Source of the DNA: Sphingomonadaceae bacterium
GTDB taxonomy: Bacteria; Pseudomonadota; Alphaproteobacteria; Sphingomonadales; Sphingomonadaceae
Length of the DNA stretch: 64,000 bases
Direction: 5' to 3'
Assembly: GCA_020850455.1 (NCBI GenBank)
Contig: JADZEQ010000001.1
Coordinates: 310,001 to 374,000 of the forward strand
Part shown: positions 20,743-29,112 of the stretch, in pieces
Layout: each line of letters starts with the position of its first letter
How positions within the stretch are numbered: the first letter of the stretch is position 1
The notes under the pieces: generated by a model
Database searches by the model: none
What the model saw: the letters and a program-made list of their open reading frames with translations, nothing else
Told to the model about the DNA's origin: nothing
Made by a program: the position numbers and the translations under genes

Positions 20743-21310
20743 GGGCGTTGTTGGTTGGCAAGGCAATGTCGGGCCGGCGGCGACGCACCACAAAGGCAGC
20801 GACTACCCCTGCCAGCGCGCCGAACAGATGCGATTCAAAGCTGATGCCCGCATCGGTGGGGAGCACGCCCCAGATCATCGAGCCATAGACGATGAGCACC
20901 AACAGGCTGAGCAAAATGGCACGCGCCGCACGTTCCAACCAGCCGCGCGCGATAACATAGCTCCACAGACCGAAAATCCAGCCGCTCGCACCGATATGGA
21001 GCGCATGGCGGCCGAACAGCCAGACCAAAGCGCCGCCGAGCAGCAGAATAATGCCACTGACGACGGCAAATCGGCGCAACCCGTCGGCCATGGATAGGGC
21101 AGCGAGCGGTAACAATGCCAAGAGATTATTGCCCAGATGCGCCCAATCACCATGGATGAAGGGGGCGGTCAAAATTGCGTAGGCGCTGCCCATTTCGCGC
21201 GGGTGAATACCAAATTGCGCTAGCCTACCGCCGATTAACATATTGATTAGCTGAATTAAAATAAGCAACGTGCCCAGCCCGCCCAAAATGATAGCCTTGT
21301 TGCGCATCAT
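20726..21310 (-). CDS. Rhomboid-family intramembrane serine protease
   Basis: The 194-residue protein has about six transmembrane helices. TAPFIHGDWAHLGNNLLAL is the conserved His/Asn segment, GASG (in HIGASGWIFGLW) holds the catalytic serine, and SHLFGALAGVVAAF holds the catalytic histidine. It should cleave single-pass membrane proteins. AAGGA precedes two successive ATG codons (21310, 21307), the second better spaced. Before the IS1595 insertion this gene would have followed groEL directly on the same strand. Confidence 0.9.
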   Translation of the reverse strand: MMRNKAIILGGLGTLLILIQLINMLIGGRLAQFGIHPREMGSAYAILTAPFIHGDWAHLGNNLLALLPLAALSMADGLRRFAVVSGIILLLGGALVWLFGRHALHIGASGWIFGLWSYVIARGWLERAARAILLSLLVLIVYGSMIWGVLPTDAGISFESHLFGALAGVVAAFVVRRRRPDIALPTNNAPKFWA

Positions 21311-21346
21311 CGATCCTTCCGGCCATAGATGGACATCTAACGAGTA

Positions 21347-21354
21347 AAAGAAAA
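21347..21354. repeat. Target-site duplication, left copy
   Basis: AAAGAAAA abuts the left inverted repeat and is identical to 24821-24828 beyond the right inverted repeat. Eight bases is the usual duplication length for IS1595-family elements. Confidence 0.9.
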
Positions 21355-21383
21355 GGTAATGTTACACTTGACATACCACGCCT
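21355..21383 (+). repeat. Left terminal inverted repeat
   Basis: It begins GGTAATGTTACACTT, then CATACCA and GCCT. It matches the reverse complement of the right end at 23 of 29 bases. Confidence 0.9.
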
Positions 21384-21417
21384 CTTAATGCATTGTTTTG
21401 GCCATAGGAGTTAACCG

Positions 21418-22356
21418 ATGGCCAAGTCTGTTTTTGATGCCCCGCAGTTCAAGTCCGAAGAGGGCGCTTTCGCTTATGTCGAAGCGCAGCTTTGGCCGAA
21501 CGGTCCTGTTTGCCCGCATTGTGGTAATTGCGATCAGGGCCGCATCCGCAAGATGGAAGGCAAGACCACTCGCCTTGGCCTCCACAAGTGCAATGAATGC
21601 CGCAAGCCCTTCACCGTGCGTATGGGCACCATCTTCGAGAGTTCGCACCTTGCCTTGCACCTGTGGCTGCAAGTCATCCATCTCATGTGCGCCAGCAAGA
21701 AGGGTATCAGCACCCGTCAAATCCAGCGCATGCTGCAATGCTCCATGAAGACCGCATGGTTCCTTACCCACCGCATTCGTGAAGCTATGCGTTCGGGCGA
21801 CGTTACCCCGTTCGGCGGCAATGGAGGCGTAGTCGAAGTGGACGAGACTTTCATTGGCAAGAAGAAGGGCATGCCCAAGCGTCGCGCCTTCCATCACAAG
21901 ATGAAGGTGCTTGCTCTGCTTGACCGAGATAGCGGACAGGCCCGCACGATGGTAATTGAAGACGTTCGGGCTGAAACCATCATGCCGATTGTGCTCGCCA
22001 ACGTTGAGCGTGAAGCCCGCATTATGACGGACGAACACAGCGGCTATCGCGATGCTGGCAAGTGGTTTGCGGGCCACGGCACGACCAGCCACGGTCGCGG
22101 CGAGTATGTGAACCTTGAGGATCGCACGATCCACAGCAACACGGTTGAGGGCTACTTCTCGATCTTCAAGCGCGGCATGAAGGGCGTCTACCAGCACTGC
22201 ACCGAACAGCACCTTCACCGCTATCTGGCCGAGTTCGAGTTCCGCTATAACAACCGCGAAAAGTTCGAAATCAGCGATACTGTCCGCGCCGAAATTGCGT
22301 TGCGCGGTGTCGTAGGCAAGCGCCTGACTTACAAAACAGCTAGTCTCGCGAACTGA
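21418..22356 (+). CDS. IS1595-family transposase (ISXO2-like)
   Basis: The 312-residue protein has an N-terminal zinc ribbon (CPHC at 32-35, CNEC at 58-61) and the IS1595 catalytic core: D142 in VEVDETFIGKKKG, D205 in MTDEHSGY, and N241 with E244 in HSNTVEGYFSIFKRGMKG. Length is normal and no stop or frameshift interrupts it, so it appears functional. TAGGAG lies a few bases before the ATG. It is the first gene inside the left inverted repeat. Confidence 0.95.
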   Translation: MAKSVFDAPQFKSEEGAFAYVEAQLWPNGPVCPHCGNCDQGRIRKMEGKTTRLGLHKCNECRKPFTVRMGTIFESSHLALHLWLQVIHLMCASKKGISTRQIQRMLQCSMKTAWFLTHRIREAMRSGDVTPFGGNGGVVEVDETFIGKKKGMPKRRAFHHKMKVLALLDRDSGQARTMVIEDVRAETIMPIVLANVEREARIMTDEHSGYRDAGKWFAGHGTTSHGRGEYVNLEDRTIHSNTVEGYFSIFKRGMKGVYQHCTEQHLHRYLAEFEFRYNNREKFEISDTVRAEIALRGVVGKRLTYKTASLAN

Positions 22357-22411
22357 GGCAAAGCAAGACGCGGCGCAACTCGAATTTTCATTCATGACCG
22401 AAGGATAGATT

Positions 22412-22570
22412 ATGGCCAAAGAGCGACGGCAGAAGCCGGTTCTGACAGATGAAGAGCGCCACCGGCGCTTCATTGAGGCCGCGCACGAAATCGAGGCGTC
22501 AGAGGACCCAAAAGCCTTCGACAAGGCGTTCAAACGCGTCACATCAAAACCCCCGGAGCACTCAAACTAA
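22412..22570 (+). CDS. 52-residue hypothetical protein, transposon passenger
   Basis: An intact frame begins MAKERRQKPVLTDEERHRRF and ends KPPEHSN. It is highly charged (basic N terminus, then mixed acidic/basic helices such as FIEAAHEIEASEDPKAFDKAF), predicted all-helical and cytosolic. GAAGGATAGATT precedes the ATG. It lies 55 bases after the transposase in the same direction and overlaps the stop of the convergent ATPase gene by 9 bases. I recognise no family. It could be an accessory transposition protein or part of the passenger system. Confidence 0.6.
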   Translation: MAKERRQKPVLTDEERHRRFIEAAHEIEASEDPKAFDKAFKRVTSKPPEHSN

Positions 22571-24760
22571 CGCCTTCACGTCCTCATAGAGCTTCCGCAG
22601 AGGCCCCTCGCCCATGTCGATAATCGGCTCATACATGAACGAGTTGAGGTGGATGTTTTCGGGGGTCATCAAAGCAACCCGGTCGAGCACCCCCGAGGCA
22701 TCCGTCTCGCTGGGAAACTCTTTCTTGAACTTGCTGATTAGTCGTTGAGTTTGATTCCTATCGATACCCTTCCAAAAGGCATCATCGCTAAGTTTCGCCA
22801 CGATGAAGCGCTCCGCACGCAATCGAGTGGCTATTGCCAAGACGACTTTGTTCTCCAGGTTCAAGCCCGGTCCCGCCGTCAGGCACTCATCGCCCGTCGC
22901 GTCGATCAGGCCCACAACGCCGAGCGCGGTATCGACTGACGCGCCAGATGTGTGACACTCGGCGTTGAAGATCGCATCCAAGTCTCCGACCGTTTTCGCC
23001 GCACTCTCGGGCCTCCAATGCAGCATAGAGGTCAATGCCTCGTAAGCCGGGTCGGCTTCGCCCCTGCTAAACTCTACGAGGTTGCGGAGAAAGGCGATAG
23101 AAGCGATCTTCTTCTTGTTGTCATTGAAGAAATGAAGCTTCCAGTCTTTCACGAAGATGTTCTTCACCCCCTCCGCAGGCTCAAGAGTGATCCCCGCATC
23201 GCTCTTCAACCCCATCAGGCAACCGGCATAGCTAACAAACCGACTTTGGATGGTGCGGAGGAAGTCAAAATTGTGCGTCAAGATAATCTGCTTGAAGACA
23301 CCTTCCTCGCTGATTCCCTTAAGGTATTCCACGATGGCATACTTGTTTTGGTAATCGAAAGAGTCAGCTAGGTCGTCTACGACAACCAAGGTTTCCTGCT
23401 TGTCCTTAATGCGACGCTCAATCTCGAAAATCACGTTGAGAATGTAAAAGGCCTTCTTCTCTCCGTTACTAAGATACTCCAGCAACTCTGTCCGCTCGAT
23501 CTCTGCCGAGCCTTCGCTATCCTCATATGTGAAGCCAAGTTGCATGATGCGCGCCGCGCCAAGCATTACATCAATCTTGTTGTCTACATGCAGCTTGAAT
23601 GGAACGGTAAAACGCCGATTGAAAATGTCGATGACGCGCTCCCATTGCGTCTTCTGCTTCTCTGCCTCGGCAAAGATTATCGCTTCCCGCTCGCGCACTT
23701 CCTCATAGGTGTCCAGCAAGCTTTGATATGCCTCGATGTTCTCCTTGATGTATGATTTGAGAACATCTTCATTGAACTTGGGTAAGTTACTGAGATGCGG
23801 CAGCAGATGCATGTTGTTCATCAGATAGCCACGAAACTCACGCAAGCCCACGTTCTTGTTGAGCTGTGTCTGGACAGCGTCGAATGCTTTTACGAGCTTC
23901 TCATCTTTTAGTATTGACTGCTTTTCAGCCTCGATTACTTGCTCAAGTTCTTCTTGAGTGCTTATTTCCTTCACCTCTCCTGACGACTTCAAGTTGACCG
24001 TATGGCTCGCAGAGAAGAAGCCGTTCTTGGACAGACTGTCTGCAATCTGTGCGGCATTGTAATAGTCAAAGATACCCTGCCGAAAGAACGTAGAGGCCGC
24101 GAGAAGTTCATGATAACGCGTGATATAATCGAGAATTTTGTCCTTTAGGTCTTTCGTATTGAGTGCAGTGATTATGGGAGCAGCAAAGATGCGGTCATAT
24201 TCCACCGAAGCAAATGGAGCATCCTTCTGCTCCTGAATCTCCTCTCGGATGCGGATTAGAGCGCGCCGGAACTCGTGTGGCGTCTTCATGACCACAAGGG
24301 AAATTTCAGTCTCAAGGTCCGCCTTAGACTTCGATTGAAGCTTTAGCGCTCCGATCAACGCCTTCTTGGATTCCTCCGTTTTTGCCTGCAATTCGGCAAA
24401 CTCGGAACGGAGTTTCGGATCGACAAGGAGGGTGCAGGTCTTCTCTGAGGGCGCAAATGTCTCGTCATATGACAGGACAACCAGCACGCGCTCATTCTCG
24501 ATTGCCGCGCCAGTCTCGTCCGTGACAACAGCAGTTGTCTCCCTGTCCGGGAAAATGCGGTCCTTGGGCTTCGCCCCGTTCGACAGGTCCTTGAACGTGT
24601 TGGCAAACGAGGATTTCATCGCGCCGTTGGGGGCGTAGATCGCGTAGGCCTTCGTATTCGAAAAGTCGAAATCGTGCTTGAGCGCCTTGATCCCATAGCA
24701 ATGTTGGAGATCAACTGAGACCTTTTTCATGACGAATCCCTGATGGAGTTTATAGGTCAT
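22562..24760 (-). CDS. SMC/ABC-like AAA ATPase, transposon passenger
   Basis: The 732-residue protein has an ABC/SMC-type ATPase head split by a long helical insert. The P-loop region is YAPNGAMKSS (about residues 42-51), where the usual GK is MK. The signature LSNGEKK is near 430, Walker B with D-loop VVVDDLADSFD near 456-466, and the H-loop ILTHNFDF near 495. The middle (about 120-400) is rich in Glu/Lys and helical. The fold recalls RloC/PrrC-type ATPases of bacterial defence, but no nuclease motif was found. A second start at 24730 (MKKVSVDLQ) has AGGGA 6 bases upstream and is equally plausible. Base composition looks lower in GC than flanking genes. Confidence 0.82.
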   Translation of the reverse strand: MTYKLHQGFVMKKVSVDLQHCYGIKALKHDFDFSNTKAYAIYAPNGAMKSSFANTFKDLSNGAKPKDRIFPDRETTAVVTDETGAAIENERVLVVLSYDETFAPSEKTCTLLVDPKLRSEFAELQAKTEESKKALIGALKLQSKSKADLETEISLVVMKTPHEFRRALIRIREEIQEQKDAPFASVEYDRIFAAPIITALNTKDLKDKILDYITRYHELLAASTFFRQGIFDYYNAAQIADSLSKNGFFSASHTVNLKSSGEVKEISTQEELEQVIEAEKQSILKDEKLVKAFDAVQTQLNKNVGLREFRGYLMNNMHLLPHLSNLPKFNEDVLKSYIKENIEAYQSLLDTYEEVREREAIIFAEAEKQKTQWERVIDIFNRRFTVPFKLHVDNKIDVMLGAARIMQLGFTYEDSEGSAEIERTELLEYLSNGEKKAFYILNVIFEIERRIKDKQETLVVVDDLADSFDYQNKYAIVEYLKGISEEGVFKQIILTHNFDFLRTIQSRFVSYAGCLMGLKSDAGITLEPAEGVKNIFVKDWKLHFFNDNKKKIASIAFLRNLVEFSRGEADPAYEALTSMLHWRPESAAKTVGDLDAIFNAECHTSGASVDTALGVVGLIDATGDECLTAGPGLNLENKVVLAIATRLRAERFIVAKLSDDAFWKGIDRNQTQRLISKFKKEFPSETDASGVLDRVALMTPENIHLNSFMYEPIIDMGEGPLRKLYEDVKALV

Positions 24761-24791
24761 GACAGCCTACCCTCTTGCGGGGATGTAGGAA

Positions 24792-24820
24792 AGGCTTGGT
24801 ATGCGAAGTGTAACTTCGCC
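24792..24820 (-). repeat. Right terminal inverted repeat
   Basis: On the minus strand it begins GGCGAAGTTACACTTCG, then CATACCA and GCCT, pairing with the left repeat at 21355-21383. Confidence 0.9.
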
Positions 24821-24828
24821 AAAGAAAA
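24821..24828. repeat. Target-site duplication, right copy
   Basis: AAAGAAAA is identical to 21347-21354. On the minus strand this is TTTTCTTT, the T-tract of the groEL terminator. Confidence 0.9.
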
Positions 24829-24852
24829 GGGGCCGGTGCTGCCACCGACCCC
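24821..24852 (-). terminator. groESL operon terminator
   Basis: On the minus strand GGGGTCGGTG and CACCGGCCCC form a 10-base-pair stem (one G-U pair) with a GCAG loop, followed by TTTTCTTT. It lies 25 bases after the groEL stop. The T-tract is kept because it was duplicated by the transposon. Confidence 0.9.
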
Positions 24853-24877
24853 TTCGCTTAACTGGATGCCGAATGGA

Positions 24878-26560
<1,683 letters not shown>

Positions 26561-26595
26561 CTATAAATCCAACATCACAGCGGGCGAATTGCCGC

Positions 26596-26883
26596 TTAGG
26601 CGAGGATGCCCAGAATGTCCGATTCCTTCATGATGATCAGGTCTTCGCCATCGACCTTGACTTCGGTGCCCGACCATTTGCCGAACAAAATTTTGTCGCC
26701 AGCCTTGACGTCGAGCGGGATACGGTCGCCATCTTCATTATAGGCGCCTTCGCCAACCGAAATGACTTCGCCTTCCTGCGGCTTTTCCTTGGCCGTGTCG
26801 GGGATGATGATGCCACCAGCGGTCTTTTCCTCCGCCTCCAGGCGACGGACGAGCACGCGGTCGTGCAACGGACGAAATTGCAT
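26596..26883 (-). CDS. groES: Co-chaperonin GroES
   Basis: The 95-residue lid of the GroEL chamber has [19 protein letters not shown], the mobile loop [18 protein letters not shown], and the roof/C-terminal segment [26 protein letters not shown]. The start at 26883 (MQFRPLH) is standard; an upstream in-frame start would run through the CIRCE element. It is first in the operon with groEL. Confidence 0.98.
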   Translation of the reverse strand: MQFRPLHDRVLVRRLEAEEKTAGGIIIPDTAKEKPQEGEVISVGEGAYNEDGDRIPLDVKAGDKILFGKWSGTEVKVDGEDLIIMKESDILGILA

Positions 26884-26913
26884 GGGTTTTGCTCCATTTG
26901 GACAATGATTTTC

Positions 26914-26938
26914 TGGCACTCACCGTGGGGGAGTGCCA
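26914..26938. promoter_or_regulatory. CIRCE element (HrcA operator) of groESL
   Basis: TGGCACTC and GAGTGCCA are exact inverted repeats separated by 9 bases, the spacing of CIRCE (consensus TTAGCACTC-N9-GAGTGCTAA). It lies just downstream of the -10 hexamer and about 30 bases before groES, where bound HrcA would block transcription. hrcA itself is not in the window. Confidence 0.92.
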
Positions 26939-26947
26939 ACAAGCAGC

Positions 26948-26976
26948 CATATGGGTTCGGGGCATCCGGGCGTCAA
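26948..26976 (-). promoter_or_regulatory. groESL promoter
   Basis: On the minus strand, -35 TTGACG (26971-26976) and -10 CATATG (26948-26953) lie 17 bases apart. The start point near 26941 abuts the CIRCE element. Confidence 0.7.
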
Positions 26977-27022
26977 GGCGCAGGCAAGCAAATTTTTACG
27001 CTCGTCGGATATGGCATGACGC

Positions 27023-27634
27023 ATGAACATGCATCGTACCGTCGATATGCCGACATTCACCACCGAGTCGGACGCAACTGGTTCGGTGGCGAATGTGCCT
27101 ACCCCGACCAATAATCAACCAAAAGTGGATAAAGGCCGTGCTGCCCAAATGGTGTTTAGAATACCTGACCCGTCCGAACTGATGCTTAAAGGGCAAATAT
27201 TGCGCGGCAAGTTCATCGATGCATTTACAAAGATTGAAGCGGCTGTGGAGGAATATCTTGCTAAGCTCGACCTCAAACCAAATGCAAACGCAGCATTTTC
27301 CCAAAAGCTAAAATTGCTTGGCAGCGCGCGTGAACAATTTTGTCACCCCTCAAAACTGGATGATCGCATCCAGAAAATCCGCGACATTTCAGAAAAGCGT
27401 AATGATATGGTGCACGCGGCTTTGACCACAATGATGCAATATGAGGATGGGCAATACATCCAATACTGGCTTGCGTTCCAAAATGTGGGCCAAGCCGGGA
27501 AACAGCAGTTGTTGATAACCGAGGGCGAGATGTCCAAATTGATACGTGATGCAAAACAATTGGCTGCGCAATTCAACGTCCAAAAGCTCAAGAAGGAAGT
27601 GTCGCCCGCTGCGACAGAAACCACCAGCGGATAA
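27023..27634 (+). CDS. Hypothetical protein with a HEPN-like RNxxxH motif
   Basis: The 203-residue protein is predicted mostly helical. RNDMVH (about residues 127-132, in EKRNDMVHAA) fits the Rx4-6H signature of HEPN ribonucleases, preceded by a long helix (FIDAFTKIEAAVEEYLAKL, about 72-90). The N-terminal 40 residues are low-complexity. No family is recognised with certainty, and some HEPN-fold proteins lack nuclease activity. The gene appears lower in GC than its neighbours and its 3' end overlaps the MATE gene by 47 bases. MPTFTTESD at 27047 is an alternative start. Confidence 0.6.
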   Translation: MNMHRTVDMPTFTTESDATGSVANVPTPTNNQPKVDKGRAAQMVFRIPDPSELMLKGQILRGKFIDAFTKIEAAVEEYLAKLDLKPNANAAFSQKLKLLGSAREQFCHPSKLDDRIQKIRDISEKRNDMVHAALTTMMQYEDGQYIQYWLAFQNVGQAGKQQLLITEGEMSKLIRDAKQLAAQFNVQKLKKEVSPAATETTSG

Positions 27635-28976
27635 GTAACGCCGCAGCGACAATTACCAAGCCCACGGCCAAACCAATCCATACCCCTTGGCCCGCCAGCG
27701 GTGTCCAGAAACCCAGCCAGATGGCCGCAGCATAGCCGCCCGCCCAATAGCCGGTAATGGCAATCATCATCGGCACGCGCGTATCCTGCACCCCGCGCAG
27801 CGCCGATGCCGCCACCACCTGCGTCCCGTCGAACAGTTGGAAGGCCGCGGCAATCGCCAGATATTGCAGCGCCAATGTCACCACCACATGGTTCGCCGGT
27901 TCACCAATGTCGATATAGGCGGCAACCAGCAGGTGCGGCGCGCCCCATATTGTCAACGCCGACAGCGTCATAAAGGCAAGCCCCATGGCAATCGCCGTCC
28001 AACCGGCGCGGCCGATGCCCGCACGATCCCCTGCCCCATAGGCAAGGCCGACACGGATCGTCGCCGCCTGCCCGACGCCAAAGGGTATCTGGAAAATCAG
28101 CGCAATAATTTGCAGCGCGATCGTATGCGCGGCGAGCGGTGCTTCCCCCATCCGCCCCATCAAAAATGCCGCACCCGAAAACAGTCCAGCCTCTGCCAAA
28201 ATCGTTCCGCCAATCGGCAGACCGATGCGCAATAATTCGCGCATCCGGCCCCATTCGGCGCGCCACATGCGTCCGAACAAATGGAAACGGCGAAAACGAC
28301 GATCCCATTCGATAATGATGACATAGGCGATACAGGTGACAATAGTTGTAAAGATGCTGGCAATCGCCGACCCGGCAAGGCCGAGGCGCGGGAAACCGAA
28401 ATGGCCGAACACCAACAGGTAATTGCCCAAAATATTGACGCCAAGCGCGAGCAAAGTGACCATGGTGGCGATGGTTGCCCTGCCCAATGTCGCGACAAAG
28501 GTACGCAGCACCGTCGCAACCAACGCAAAGGGCAAAGACCACATCAAAATATGGGTGAATGCGGCTGCCTCTGCCGCCAGATGGACGGGCTGCCCCGTCA
28601 GCCGCATAAAGGGTTCGACCAACAGGCACAGCCCTATCGCCACCGCAGAGGCGAGGATCGCCAGCCACAATGCCATGCGCACCGTCCGGCGCACCTGCCG
28701 CACCGCATGTTTGCGCGCGCCAATTTCCGCTGCGATCAACGCCGAAGCCGCCATCAACAGACCCGACATCGCCCATAACAGTAAACCGACAACCGAGACC
28801 GCGAGCGAGGATGCGGCGAGCGGCCCGGCGCCCAGTCGCGCAATGAAGATGACGTCGCTGGCATAAACCGCCATTTGCAGCAAATTGGCAGCCGCCAGCG
28901 GCCCCGCAAGGCGCAGCAATTCCACCGCTTCACCGCGCGTTGCGGTGAGCGCAAAAGGCCGTTCGGTTGCAACCAT
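27588..28976 (-). CDS. MATE-family multidrug/Na+ antiporter
   Basis: The 462-residue protein has about 12 transmembrane helices in two similar halves, each beginning with an amphipathic helix and a MatE pattern (LAGPLAAANLLQMAVYASDVIFIARLG, then RIGLPIGGTILAEAGLFSGAAFLMGRMG). MATE proteins export cationic compounds using Na+ or H+ gradients; the substrate cannot be read. The C terminus is basic. It is a single gene divergent from sppA, 136 bases away. Confidence 0.9.
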   Translation of the reverse strand: MVATERPFALTATRGEAVELLRLAGPLAAANLLQMAVYASDVIFIARLGAGPLAASSLAVSVVGLLLWAMSGLLMAASALIAAEIGARKHAVRQVRRTVRMALWLAILASAVAIGLCLLVEPFMRLTGQPVHLAAEAAAFTHILMWSLPFALVATVLRTFVATLGRATIATMVTLLALGVNILGNYLLVFGHFGFPRLGLAGSAIASIFTTIVTCIAYVIIIEWDRRFRRFHLFGRMWRAEWGRMRELLRIGLPIGGTILAEAGLFSGAAFLMGRMGEAPLAAHTIALQIIALIFQIPFGVGQAATIRVGLAYGAGDRAGIGRAGWTAIAMGLAFMTLSALTIWGAPHLLVAAYIDIGEPANHVVVTLALQYLAIAAAFQLFDGTQVVAASALRGVQDTRVPMMIAITGYWAGGYAAAIWLGFWTPLAGQGVWIGLAVGLVIVAAALLIRWWFLSQRATLPS

Positions 28977-29112
28977 AAGCGGCGCGGCCTAGCAGCTTGG
29001 CGGCTACGGATATAGATGGCCGCCGATTTTGTCGGTGGCTTGTGCTTTTCTTGCACGGGGCGCGCAGTTGGCGGCCATTTACAGCCGCGCTGTATTGACT
29101 TAACAAGACGGC

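Larger units (their letters stand above)
21355..24820. mobile_element. IS1595-family transposon carrying an AAA ATPase passenger gene
   Basis: The 3,466-base element is bounded by imperfect inverted repeats and a perfect 8-base duplication (AAAGAAAA). It contains a transposase (plus strand), a 52-residue ORF (plus) and a large ATPase gene (minus) that converges on the small ORF. Simple IS1595 members are about 1 kb, so over 2 kb here is cargo. The insertion point is the T-tract of the groEL terminator. An intact transposase and matching duplications indicate a fairly recent insertion. Confidence 0.92.

Noticed and set aside
21361..24814. Element ends at GTTACACTT in both inverted repeats
   Set aside because: These give no matching flanking duplication. 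Moving both ends 6 bases outward, to GG, gives a perfect 8-base duplication (AAAGAAAA).
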